Shown here: positions 16,166-23,985 of the stretch, piece by piece
Layout: each line of letters opens with the position of its first letter
Numbering within the stretch: position 1 is the first letter of the stretch
Position numbers and translations under genes: made by a program
NCBI GenBank assembly: GCA_003096235.1
Contig: PIXT01000157.1
Span: forward strand, 1 to 35,229
DNA length: 35,229 bases
Reading direction: 5' to 3'
DNA from: Candidatus Bathyarchaeum sp.
GTDB lineage: Archaea > Thermoproteota > Bathyarchaeia > Bathyarchaeales > Bathyarchaeaceae
The notes under the pieces: generated by a model
What the model saw: the letters and a program-made list of their open reading frames with translations, nothing else
Databases searched by the model: none
Told to the model about the DNA's origin: nothing

Positions 16166-16408
16166 ATGAGCCGCCGCAGAGAAGAACAGGACATGATGGA
16201 TAAGGTTATACTGGGTGCCTTAAGGAGGGGTGATGTTCGTTGGACGGCTTTGGAGAAGCGGGTTTTAACTACGTGCCACAGTTTGGCTACGCGAACAAGA
16301 TTTGATAATCGGTTACGTTACTTGCTCAAAAAGGAGTACGTTGAGCGGGTCTGCCGAGGAGTCTACAGCATCACAGAGAAGGGCGAAAAATACAGGGAAG
16401 TAATCTAA
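16166..16408 (+). CDS. Small winged-helix protein closing the head operon
   Basis: An 80-residue basic winged-helix protein: V-I-L-G-A-L-R-R-G-D-V-R-W-T-A-L-E, a putative recognition helix (R-T-R-F-D-N-R-L-R-Y-L-L), then Y-V-E-R-V-C-R-G-V-Y-S-I-T-E-K-G as the wing. It starts at ATG 16166, one base after the fibre stop codon, so it is coupled to the head operon. A role as operon regulator is inferred. It is one of several winged-helix genes that edge the viral blocks. Confidence 0.65.
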   Translation: MSRRREEQDMMDKVILGALRRGDVRWTALEKRVLTTCHSLATRTRFDNRLRYLLKKEYVERVCRGVYSITEKGEKYREVI

Positions 16409-16422
16409 ATCTAAATCTAAAT
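16405..16422 (+). repeat. Three CTAAAT tandem copies at the head-block/pyrF junction
   Basis: CTAAAT is repeated three times without mismatch. It overlaps the stop codon of the winged-helix gene and ends three bases before the stop codon of the convergent pyrF gene. It lies exactly where viral genes give way to chromosomal genes. Short tandem repeats like this can arise by slippage or at joining points. Confidence 0.7.
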
Positions 16423-16425
16423 GCC

Positions 16426-17211
16426 TCAGGTGTATTTCTTGAATATGTCGTGATATTTTTTGACAGCATCGCGAGGATTTTCCGAGTAGATAACTGCGCG
16501 TCCTAAGCTGACCAGCGGGTTTTTGACGTATCTTATTTTGTTTGCTTGCCCGCCTTGGGGTCCTATGCCCTGCAGCAGAAACACTACTTTGTCTCCGACA
16601 GTTTGTTGGATGTTTTTGATGTATGTGTCTTCGACAAAACATGTTAAGCCTACTACGCAGCCGTCGGCTTGTGTTTCTTTGACGGTTTTGGCGGTGTACA
16701 TGTAGTATGGTTGATTGTTAACGGCTGTTTCTATCATCATTTTTTTGGCTTCGGGGTTGGACATTAAGGTGAGAACTATTACGCCTAACCTGTTTTCGTG
16801 GGCTTTTTCTACAGTTTTTTGTGTGTTGCCAGCAAAGGGGGAGAACGTGAAAGCGTCAAAACCCATTTTTTGTATCCAGTATAGGGCGGAGCCGTTGGTT
16901 GCGCCGATGTCTCCAAGTTTATGGTCTAGGATTGCGAGCATTCCTTGGTCGTGAATCTTTTTTGTGATCTTTTTGAGGATGCTTGTGTGTCCGAGGTAGT
17001 ATTGGGTGTTTGGTTTTATGGAGCAGCAGTAGTCGCTGACTTGCTCGATTATGTCTAAAGAGAAGTTTAGAAGAGTTTCACAGTCTTCTTTGTTTGTGTA
17101 CTTGTCTGGAACTGTGTTGCTGCTTCTTTGTTTGGGCAGTGCAGGATCAAGGTTGATGTTGATGAAGCTGCCTTTTTCTTTGGTTGCCTTCAGGTATTTC
17201 TCGTAGAACAT
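16426..17211 (-). CDS. pyrF: Orotidine 5'-phosphate decarboxylase
   Basis: Catalyses decarboxylation of OMP to UMP, the last step of de novo pyrimidine synthesis, in the cytosol. The hallmark D-x-K-x-x-D is present as L-D-H-K-L-G-D-I-G-A-T (D96, K98, D101), in the spelling used by the longer type-2 group of about 260-280 residues. L-D-P near residue 21, I-K-P-N near 65 and the phosphate-binding G-I-G-P-Q-G-G and L-G-R-A-V-I segments are also in place. Length, 261 residues, is right. This is a housekeeping gene between the head and tail blocks, convergent with the head operon. Confidence 0.92.
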   Translation of the reverse strand: MFYEKYLKATKEKGSFININLDPALPKQRSSNTVPDKYTNKEDCETLLNFSLDIIEQVSDYCCSIKPNTQYYLGHTSILKKITKKIHDQGMLAILDHKLGDIGATNGSALYWIQKMGFDAFTFSPFAGNTQKTVEKAHENRLGVIVLTLMSNPEAKKMMIETAVNNQPYYMYTAKTVKETQADGCVVGLTCFVEDTYIKNIQQTVGDKVVFLLQGIGPQGGQANKIRYVKNPLVSLGRAVIYSENPRDAVKKYHDIFKKYT

Positions 17212-17250
17212 ACTGTAACCCTTGTTTCTTATTGTGTAACTTTTTAGCTA

Positions 17251-18549
17251 TTAAGTTGGACGGAAAAGCTTGCGTTTAAATGCTGCAACAAAAAGGGCTA
17301 CAACCAAAAACATGGGCAAAAGTAGCCATGTTGGGAACTCTGCAATTGTGTCGGGTATTTCTGGTTCAGGGATTTCAATGGGTTCTATAAGGGGATAATA
17401 ATCTATGTTGTTTTTGTCTATGATGTAGGCTGTGTCGCCTATTCCGTCGCCGTCTGCGTCTGTTCCGTTGTAGTTGCTCCAGTAGTTGCCTTTGGAGTTA
17501 ACATCCCAAACGTTTACTCCAATATTTTGGGAAAAATTAGCATAATTGTTGATGAAGCTGTTTTCGTATATGATGTTTTGAGAAGTTCCCATGTAGCTAT
17601 CGCGAATACCGCCATAGGTGTTGTTCGCAATCAAGTTCTTGTACACTGTATTATTTTGAGCATACTCAAGTTGAATCCCCGCTTGATTTCCAATAATGTA
17701 GTTACCCATCACCAAGTTATCATGAAGGGCGAGCAATATTCCAGCTCCGCCTGGATTATAGGCGGTTAACTCTCCATTTGCGGTGACATTGTTTCCTACA
17801 ATCCTGTTAAAGGCTGAACCGCTAGAAGTTATGCCTATTCCAATTGCAGTGTTCTGGGTCACAACGTTTGCTACAATCAAGTTGTTACAGTTGGGGCTAC
17901 CGCCATCCAAGCAGATGCCAGTCCAACCATTTAATGCAACATAGTTTTCTGTTATGGTGTTATTATCCGAGCCGATGGCGCCTATGCCTTGGGCTTGGTT
18001 GCTTATGGCGTAGTTTTTGGTTACGCTGTTATTATGTGATTCATCCAAGATGATTCCAATCATGTTCCCTGTTACGGTATTGCCATAAATGCTGTTGAAT
18101 GATGAGTCATAGCACCATACGCCGTAGAATGTGCTTGTTATCTTGTTTCCATATACACTGCAGTGTTTAACGTTAAGCAGGTGAACTCCACGGTACCACC
18201 GCATTGTTGAAGGACATTTGAACGTGAATCCTGTCACGTTAACGTTATCGTGCTCAACAATAAGAGCAGTGTTTGCTTCACCCAACACGACTGTTGAATG
18301 CATGTCCTCTCCCACTAGCGCTATGGATTTGTTGATTAGCAGATTCTCGCGGTAGGTGCCTTTTCTAACAAACACCGTGTCTCCTTCAGTTGCAGCATCA
18401 ATAGCTTCCTGAACTGTGAGATAATCGTCTGGAACAACAACGGTTTCTGGTTCAGCTTCAACGTTAACCACAGGAACAACAACTACCAGAACAAAAAAAA
18501 GAGCAAGAAACAAGTCAATTGTTGCAGTTTTCCTTAGCGTATAAGGCAT
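17251..18549 (-). CDS. Secreted NosD-like parallel beta-helix protein with a C-terminal membrane anchor
   Basis: A 432-residue surface protein. The N-terminus has a basic start and a hydrophobic signal segment (F-L-A-L-F-F-V-L-V-V-V-V-P, about 13-25). Next comes Y-L-T-V-Q-E-A-I-D-A-A, the usual opening of NosD/pectate-lyase-like right-handed beta-helices, then many rungs built on G-N-x-I/V-T/S-x-N with asparagine ladders. G-N-Y-W-S-N-Y-N-G-T-D-A-D-G-D-G-I-G-D near residues 350-370 is the characteristic NosD-type close. The tail is A-E-F-P-T-W, a membrane helix and K-R-K, like archaeal PEF-type sorting tails. Substrate binding is unknown; carbohydrate or metal binding is typical of the fold. 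It is divergent from the propeller gene. Confidence 0.82.
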   Translation of the reverse strand: MPYTLRKTATIDLFLALFFVLVVVVPVVNVEAEPETVVVPDDYLTVQEAIDAATEGDTVFVRKGTYRENLLINKSIALVGEDMHSTVVLGEANTALIVEHDNVNVTGFTFKCPSTMRWYRGVHLLNVKHCSVYGNKITSTFYGVWCYDSSFNSIYGNTVTGNMIGIILDESHNNSVTKNYAISNQAQGIGAIGSDNNTITENYVALNGWTGICLDGGSPNCNNLIVANVVTQNTAIGIGITSSGSAFNRIVGNNVTANGELTAYNPGGAGILLALHDNLVMGNYIIGNQAGIQLEYAQNNTVYKNLIANNTYGGIRDSYMGTSQNIIYENSFINNYANFSQNIGVNVWDVNSKGNYWSNYNGTDADGDGIGDTAYIIDKNNIDYYPLIEPIEIPEPEIPDTIAEFPTWLLLPMFLVVALFVAAFKRKLFRPT

Positions 18550-18575
18550 AACAATTAATTGTGTGACAAATTTGG

Positions 18576-18656
18576 GCTAAAAGGATTTTTGTAAAGGTTT
18601 CTTGACCAACTAAATGATACAGGCAGTCAAGGTTTCTTGACAAAATCCTTTTTAGC
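18576..18656. promoter_or_regulatory. Nested dyad repeats in the divergent NosD-like/propeller promoter region
   Basis: The outer arms are GCTAAAAGGATTTTTGT (18576-18592) and ACAAAATCCTTTTTAGC (18640-18656), reverse complements except for one shifted base in the A/T runs. Inside, AAGGTTTCTTGA occurs twice as a direct repeat (from about 18594 and 18629), and CTTGAC pairs with GTCAAG. The symmetric layout between two divergent surface-protein genes suggests shared control, either by a dimeric regulator or by paired promoters that use similar boxes. Confidence 0.5.
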
Positions 18657-18706
18657 ATATCAAATTAATAGACAAATTAATCGATTAAAGATAGTGTAAT
18701 TTGCAA

Positions 18707-20053
18707 ATGAATAAGAATTGGATTATTGCAATCAGCATAATTACAATAGTATTAATCGCTGTTCCAGTAGGGTGGTTCTTAAACCAAGAGAATAATGATG
18801 AAACGTTACCAGACAAATCAATTAATCTACTTGAACCTCCTAGTGTTTTTTGGCAAGTTGACATAGAAAATTTTGCTACTGGACTTGCTGTAGCAGATGG
18901 TAGAGTTTACACAATTGACATTTTCGGGAATGTAAAATGTTATGATTCAACAACTGGAGATGATGTTTGGAAAGGAAGTGTTGGCGGATATTTTTCAGGA
19001 GGCTTAGTGATTTATGAAGATAGGGTGTATGGAGGTTCAGGTACTGGAGTTGTTGGTTGTTTGGACAAAAGAACTGGGAGTGCTCTTTGGGATTTACGAG
19101 GAATACCCTACATTAAGTATTACAAAGCGGCACCTGAAAACTTCACAGTTGTAGATGGCAGAGTTTTTGTTAAAACTAATGCTTTTAGTGCTTTTAATGC
19201 GACAACTGGAAAACTTCTGTGGTTGATTGAGGAGTATGGGCACATACCGGGTCAATCTGATGATGTTTGGGGATTTAATGGGTGGGCATTTGAGAATGAC
19301 TTGTTGATTGGTAGAAGTGGAGGTCCTGCAGGAAGGTATATTCACAGACTAAATCCAGATGATGGAACAATAATATGGTCTGTTGGGGGGATATTTGCTG
19401 ATAGCCCTGTAATTTATCAGGAACAGGTCATAGTTCAAAATGTTTCTAAAACTGAGATACTAAGTTTAGATGAAAGTTCAGGGGAGTTGCTTTGGGGTTT
19501 TGATGTGGGAGCAACAATATGCAATCCAACGGAGTATAATGGTTTGCTTCTCTTTGGAGCGTCTGATGACAGATTTTATGCGCTTAATTTGAATAATGGA
19601 ACTTTAGCGTGGAAAAGCATGGTTAATAGCCAAAACATAACTTCACTTGTTAATGACGATAACCCACTTGAAGGACTTCCAGTAATAATTGACCAACAAA
19701 ATCAAAGAATGATAGGCGTTTTGGCTGTTACTACTCAAACTAGAATAGATGAAAACCATGATGAAGACCAGTATTATGGAATCTTATGCAGTTTAGACAT
19801 AAAGACGGGCGATGTCATTTGGAGTGAATACTTTTCGGGTAAAGGAGACATCTCAAACGAATACTATGTATTTGATTATGCTTCTACTGAAAACCACATC
19901 TACTTGACTGCAATTAATGACTTGTTGATTTTTAGCAAAAAAACTGGCAATTTAATTGAATCTCAGCACTTTGAACATAAAATTACTTATCCAATAGTAG
20001 AAAATGACAAAGCGTTTGTAGCTACAGACCTTTGGCTCTTTGCGTATGATTAG
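18707..20053 (+). CDS. Membrane-anchored PQQ-type beta-propeller protein
   Basis: A 448-residue protein from ATG 18707 (TTG 18701 is in frame but less likely). A signal-anchor helix (W-I-I-A-I-S-I-I-T-I-V-L-I-A-V, about 4-18) is followed by an acidic linker and a propeller of PQQ-like repeats. Each has V-x-D-G-R-V-Y, then C-Y/L-D-x-x-T/S-G-x-x-x-W; examples end V-K-C-Y-D-S-T-T-G-D and V-G-C-L-D-K-R-T-G. Such propellers outside the cell serve as scaffolds or, less often, quinoprotein enzymes, and no catalytic residues could be assigned. The gene is visibly richer in A and T than its neighbours. Confidence 0.8.
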   Translation: MNKNWIIAISIITIVLIAVPVGWFLNQENNDETLPDKSINLLEPPSVFWQVDIENFATGLAVADGRVYTIDIFGNVKCYDSTTGDDVWKGSVGGYFSGGLVIYEDRVYGGSGTGVVGCLDKRTGSALWDLRGIPYIKYYKAAPENFTVVDGRVFVKTNAFSAFNATTGKLLWLIEEYGHIPGQSDDVWGFNGWAFENDLLIGRSGGPAGRYIHRLNPDDGTIIWSVGGIFADSPVIYQEQVIVQNVSKTEILSLDESSGELLWGFDVGATICNPTEYNGLLLFGASDDRFYALNLNNGTLAWKSMVNSQNITSLVNDDNPLEGLPVIIDQQNQRMIGVLAVTTQTRIDENHDEDQYYGILCSLDIKTGDVIWSEYFSGKGDISNEYYVFDYASTENHIYLTAINDLLIFSKKTGNLIESQHFEHKITYPIVENDKAFVATDLWLFAYD

Positions 20054-20370
20054 CCGCTTTCCACTCTGTTCTCGCAGCACAGCATTTGAAAGGCTCAAAA
20101 CTAAAACTGCATATACATTTTGTTGGTTAATTTTTCTTGAAAAAAGGCTCTGCGCGTATCAAAAGGCATCAAGGATTTTAAGACACAATAGCGTGACTGT
20201 TTGGTTTGTTTGATTTTGAGTGCTTGTTTTTGAGGAGTTATTTTACAAAGTGTTTATTTCAATATCTAGTCTAAACGGTTTATTTCCTAAATAATCCGTT
20301 TTAAACAGTTATTTTCGTGAACTAACCTTAAATCAGCCATATTTCTGTAGTATATTCTGGTGAATATACT
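20054..20370. other. Intergenic region carrying the tail-operon promoter
   Basis: These 317 bases separate the propeller gene from the neck/tail operon. I see no convincing ORF or RNA gene. The first part is mixed and T-rich. The second part holds a 29-base palindrome at 20273-20301, AT-rich TATA candidates around 20336-20356, and a GGTGA ribosome site at 20359-20363 seven bases before TTG 20371. It probably contains the control region for the roughly 11 kb viral operon downstream. Confidence 0.6.
20273..20301. promoter_or_regulatory. Long palindrome, candidate operator of the neck/tail operon
   Basis: AAACGGTTTATTT (20273-20285) and AAATAATCCGTTT (20289-20301) are reverse complements at 12 of 13 positions, separated by CCT. 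The element ends about 70 bases before the first gene of the operon, upstream of the probable TATA box. It could be a dimeric-regulator site. It could also form a hairpin in RNA, but the low GC content and the lack of a following T-tract argue against a terminator. Confidence 0.55.
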
Positions 20371-20724
20371 TTGGCAACTGTTTCAGCCGACGACATCCGC
20401 GACGTAATCAACATAACCTCAGAAGAAATCCCAGATAATAAAATCGCCAAGATGATCAAACGAGCCCAAGTCACGCTGGAACTTGAAACAGACAAACAGG
20501 TGGACAGCAGCGACTGCACAGACGCAGAAAAAGAAGCCATAACCGTGCTCTCGGCAGTCTACGCCATCTGCTACCTGACTGGCGGCTCAGCAGTGGGACT
20601 GAGCTTCTCTGTAGGAGACCAAGACGTCAACGTTCTGGAGGCTGCTCCGCCATTAACGGTTCTACAAGCCGAACTAGAACGAATACTAGCCAAACTCAAG
20701 GGGTCAACGCTTAGGAGAGCATAA
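20371..20724 (+). CDS. Head-tail connector (gp6/adaptor-like) protein
   Basis: A 117-residue helical protein with the layout of phage head-tail adaptors that dock under the portal. The N-terminal helices include D-D-I-R-D-V-I-N-I and I-A-K-M-I-K-R-A-Q-V-T-L-E-L-E. The core phrase E-K-E-A-I-T-V-L-S-A-V-Y-A-I-C-Y-L-T-G-G is followed by V-G-L-S-F-S-V-G-D, which is typical of archaeal virus members. It starts at TTG 20371 with GGTGA upstream. It is first in the neck/tail operon and four bases before the next gene, as expected for neck genes. Confidence 0.72.
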   Translation: MATVSADDIRDVINITSEEIPDNKIAKMIKRAQVTLELETDKQVDSSDCTDAEKEAITVLSAVYAICYLTGGSAVGLSFSVGDQDVNVLEAAPPLTVLQAELERILAKLKGSTLRRA

Positions 20725-20727
20725 AAG

Positions 20728-22137
20728 ATGGGGACAGTTCCGCAGGATTACTTCAGTTTCATTATGGATTATGCGCCGTACTTCTATTATATTCCAGGAA
20801 CAGGCGTTGACACAGAATGGGAAAGGGGTCCAGCTCCAGCCGCCCACGCCATCGACTTTCTAGCAGAAGCACATCAGAGCAGCCAGTTTGAGGACAAACA
20901 AGCAGACATATTCAACAAAATCGTTGAGTTGGCAGATTATCTAGTTTCGATCCAGTGCACAGACGACCAAAAGCAGGCGTATGGCGGTTTTCAGAGCAAA
21001 GATGGCAGTAACCATTACTACAGCATTGACGCATTGCGAGCGGTTCCAGCGCTTCTGAAAGCCTATGACCTCACAGGCAACAGCTCATACCTGAACGCGG
21101 CTACGTTGGCGGGGGGCACGTTCCTGTATAACATGCAGCATCAACCCAGCAACTTGGGGGAGCATGACCAGTATTATGGCGGGTTTGCTCAGGCGGTCAC
21201 CATAGCAGATGATTGGCTTGCTGAGATGCACGTCATAGACCTTTATGGGTTGATTGGGTTACAGATGCTCTACAGCCGCACGGGCGAAACAGTGTATCAG
21301 TCCATGATGCAAGATGAAGTAGGCTTTTACAGAGGCGGTTTTGAGGCGCTGTATAGCCGATATTCTCCAGCGCCAAACGGAGATGGCGAGTGGCACAGAG
21401 TTGAAGAATCAAATGTGGTCTATGATGACGATTTTGGTTATGCTCTTGTAGGGCTCTTCAGCTACGAGGGCTGGAGCTCCACAGTTAAACAAGTCTACGA
21501 AGACGTCAACGGCATAGGTCCAAGTGCGGATTATCCCGCGTACAATCCTGCGGTTTGCTGGTCAGGCTACGTTGATGTGGTCTCCAGAAAGGTTGACAGC
21601 GACTACTATGATGCTGTAGCGGCAGGTATACTGTGGCAGCTTAGAAGTGGGCATGACAACTCAGCCTTAGAGTTTAGCTTCAATGTGATAGGTGGTCACA
21701 GTGAGGAGTTCATGTTTTGGGGAACCAAATTCAACGATTATGGTGCCGTTGAAAACAAGAAGTCGGTTGTAACTGTTTCGTGGCTGTCCCTGATGTTTCT
21801 TAACTATCAGCCTCCAATAACCCCGTTTACCAGAATTTTGCGGTGTCAAGGCATAGATGTAACAGTGTATCCGGTGGTAGAAAACAAGCAGTCAGTCAAT
21901 TATGGTGAAGGCATAAAAATCAAAGCCTTAGTCTGCCCCGCCAGAACAGACGAAATCATAATGGAGCAAGGCTACATAGTAAACGACTACATCACAGTGC
22001 ACACTTTTGCGCCCATACTTCACCACAACAAACTGCGATACAAGGGCACCGACTATGAAGTGGGTCCAGTTGAGGGTTACAGTTTTCGGGGGCAGCTTAT
22101 GTTCCGCAGATCAGTTTGCAGGAGGCTCATAAGCTAA
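20728..22137 (+). CDS. Head-closure-like protein fused to an alpha/alpha-barrel, glycosidase-like domain
   Basis: A 469-residue two-part protein. Residues about 35-360 are rich in paired amphipathic helices and repeat Y-G-G-F (84-88, 150-153) and R-G-G-F (202-205) turns. Aromatic and acidic residues in the loops suggest an (alpha/alpha)6 or terpenoid-cyclase/six-hairpin-glycosidase toroid. Residues about 366-469 look like a head-closure or stopper protein: V-Y-P-V-V-E, then D-E-I-I-M-E-Q-G-Y-I-V-N-D-Y, H-H-N-K-L-R-Y-K-G-T-D-Y-E-V. The position after the connector gene fits this. The barrel may act on or bind surface glycans; catalytic residues cannot be assigned, so enzyme activity is inference. 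It overlaps the next gene by one base (TAATG). Confidence 0.6.
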   Translation: MGTVPQDYFSFIMDYAPYFYYIPGTGVDTEWERGPAPAAHAIDFLAEAHQSSQFEDKQADIFNKIVELADYLVSIQCTDDQKQAYGGFQSKDGSNHYYSIDALRAVPALLKAYDLTGNSSYLNAATLAGGTFLYNMQHQPSNLGEHDQYYGGFAQAVTIADDWLAEMHVIDLYGLIGLQMLYSRTGETVYQSMMQDEVGFYRGGFEALYSRYSPAPNGDGEWHRVEESNVVYDDDFGYALVGLFSYEGWSSTVKQVYEDVNGIGPSADYPAYNPAVCWSGYVDVVSRKVDSDYYDAVAAGILWQLRSGHDNSALEFSFNVIGGHSEEFMFWGTKFNDYGAVENKKSVVTVSWLSLMFLNYQPPITPFTRILRCQGIDVTVYPVVENKQSVNYGEGIKIKALVCPARTDEIIMEQGYIVNDYITVHTFAPILHHNKLRYKGTDYEVGPVEGYSFRGQLMFRRSVCRRLIS

Positions 22138-23111
22138 TGACGCAGATCGAAGACCCGACAGTAACTCTTGCTCGGCTGCTGGATACAAACATTCAGGTTG
22201 TAAAGGATAACGGCTCCCTTGCGGACATTTGCGTAACAACAGAATGGGTCAACAGGGAGCTGCTCAAAGATGTTGATGGGCAGGTGACGGTGGGGCTTGA
22301 CCACAGTGAAGACCAGAAGCTTGGTTTTTCTGCTAATTTGCGCCGAAGAGTTGGGATTGCTAGGGTTAAAATTTGGGTGGTTGACAGGGCAGGTTTTGCT
22401 GGAAAGCAGATTCGTAACAAGCTCAGAGAAGAGGTTAACAGGGTTGTTCGGGAAAAGCGGACAAAACCCAACCAAACAGTCTACAATTACATCAATGTTG
22501 GAGCAGGCTCAGACAGCCACAAGGCATACTACGCTGGGTCAGCTTCCGAGTTAGCGCCTGACGCTGCAGAGTGGACAGAGTTTTCGGCAGAGCAGTATGA
22601 GCAGCTGTGGCAAAGCGACGAGACCCGCTTCAGTTACGGGCAGTCTGAGGATGCACAGTATTCGTTTCTTTTGTTTCGCATCAAGGTTGAATCTAACAGG
22701 AATGTCGTCAAGAAGGCTGTGCTCAAGTTTGAGGGCTACGGGGATGCTCCTGCAGGGAACGGAGTTACAGTGAAGGCTTGGAACTTTGAAGCGTCTGAGT
22801 GGCAAAATATGCAGACTGCAACAGGAAACGATGATGAAACTGTTACAGTAACTTTGGAGTCTTCCATCCAAGACTACATCGACTCTGATGGCTACGTGTA
22901 TTTGCTTGCCAGAACAACCAACCCAAGCGATGGCGCTTCTCAGGCGGTTATCCACTGTGACTACGTGGAGTGTCTGGTGGTTGTTGAGGGAATCTGCTAC
23001 GTGGACATTGTTTCTTACAGGGACATTGATGATGTTCGTCTTAAGCCCTACATTTGGTGCACAGAGTTTGCAGTCAAAAGTTGGCTGTTTGAAGAGGTCA
23101 CGGTTACATAA
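22137..23111 (+). CDS. Tail-terminator-like protein with an inserted beta-sandwich domain
   Basis: About 324 residues from ATG 22137, which overlaps the previous stop by one base; an in-frame ATG at 22116 is the longer option. Residues 1-122 resemble tail-completion/terminator proteins (D-P-T-V-T-L-A-R-L-L, V-T-T-E-W, R-R-V-G-I-A-R-V-K-I-W-V-V). The ending at 285-324 (C-Y-V-D-I-V-S-Y-R-D-I-D) seems to return to that fold. Between them, about 125-283 form a beta-rich insertion with K-A-V-L-K-F-E-G-Y, V-T-V-K-A-W-N and a closing C-D-Y-V-E-C-L-V, similar to DNRLRE or jelly-roll binding modules. It follows the head-closure gene and precedes the tail tube, the normal order. Confidence 0.6.
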   Translation: MTQIEDPTVTLARLLDTNIQVVKDNGSLADICVTTEWVNRELLKDVDGQVTVGLDHSEDQKLGFSANLRRRVGIARVKIWVVDRAGFAGKQIRNKLREEVNRVVREKRTKPNQTVYNYINVGAGSDSHKAYYAGSASELAPDAAEWTEFSAEQYEQLWQSDETRFSYGQSEDAQYSFLLFRIKVESNRNVVKKAVLKFEGYGDAPAGNGVTVKAWNFEASEWQNMQTATGNDDETVTVTLESSIQDYIDSDGYVYLLARTTNPSDGASQAVIHCDYVECLVVVEGICYVDIVSYRDIDDVRLKPYIWCTEFAVKSWLFEEVTVT

Positions 23112-23131
23112 AAATTTTGGAGACAAAAAAT

Positions 23132-23974
23132 TTGAGTACACCAGTATATGGAGCCCACGAGGCAAAAGCATACTATGTCGTAGAATCAAGCTACGGCGTA
23201 ACCCCAACAAACCCGTCCATGACAGGATTAGCCACCGCCGAAAACGTGGAACCAGACCTGAACCCCGGACTAATCAAAGTCAGAGGCACAGGCTCACGGG
23301 ACCTGCAGATAATACGAAAAGGCTTACGGCAGGTAGGACTAAAAATCGAATACAATCTGCCCAGCGCCGCACCCATAGACTTTCTACTAAACATCCAGAC
23401 CCTAAACTCGTTGAGCCTAGAGGTTGTCTACGAAAAAACAGAAGGAATAGTCGATTTGCTCTACACGGGCTGCAGATTCAACACACTAACTGTTGAGTGC
23501 TCAGTAGAAGACATACTAAAGGCTACTGCAGAGTTGATTGGACAGGATGTGGCGGTTGGAACAGACAAAATCAGCGGCGCAAGCTATGCTGATCATTCTG
23601 GAGCGGTGCCATACTACGAGAGTTACGTCAAAAAAGACGACACCGCATTGGATAGGGTAACGGATTTTCGTTTCACCATACAAAACAACCTCAAGCGTGT
23701 GCCTGTAATCAGAACAACAAACGGGCATCTGCTCAAATATTTGCCTGAACGGCACAGAAACTGCACAGGAGAAGTAACTTTTGACTTCGAATCCAAAGAC
23801 GAGTTCGATGAGGTCATAAACGATGCCGAGTTCAGTTTGGAGTTCGGTTTAGGAAGCAGCAACAAAGCACTTTTCACTGACTGCAAATGGGACACAGTAA
23901 GTTCTCCAACCCGTATCGAAGACCTTGTGACCTTGAAGGCGCCATTCACCGCAAAAAGCGTTACAATAAGCTAA
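23132..23974 (+). CDS. Major tail tube protein
   Basis: Tail tube proteins stack as hexameric rings to make the tail conduit. About 280 residues from TTG 23132, chosen because a GGAGA site ends about eight bases upstream; the frame is open to TTG 23117. The features are familiar: Y-Y-V-V-E-S-S-Y-G-V-T-P near the N-terminus, a G-T-G-S-R-D-L motif, and R-V-T-D-F-R-F-T-I-Q-N-N-L-K-R-V in the second half, a phrase typical of tube proteins. The C-terminal strand (T-A-K-S-V-T-I-S) is also typical. One tube gene and no sheath gene indicate a non-contractile tail. Confidence 0.75.
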   Translation: MSTPVYGAHEAKAYYVVESSYGVTPTNPSMTGLATAENVEPDLNPGLIKVRGTGSRDLQIIRKGLRQVGLKIEYNLPSAAPIDFLLNIQTLNSLSLEVVYEKTEGIVDLLYTGCRFNTLTVECSVEDILKATAELIGQDVAVGTDKISGASYADHSGAVPYYESYVKKDDTALDRVTDFRFTIQNNLKRVPVIRTTNGHLLKYLPERHRNCTGEVTFDFESKDEFDEVINDAEFSLEFGLGSSNKALFTDCKWDTVSSPTRIEDLVTLKAPFTAKSVTIS

Positions 23975-23985
23975 AGGTGCAATCG

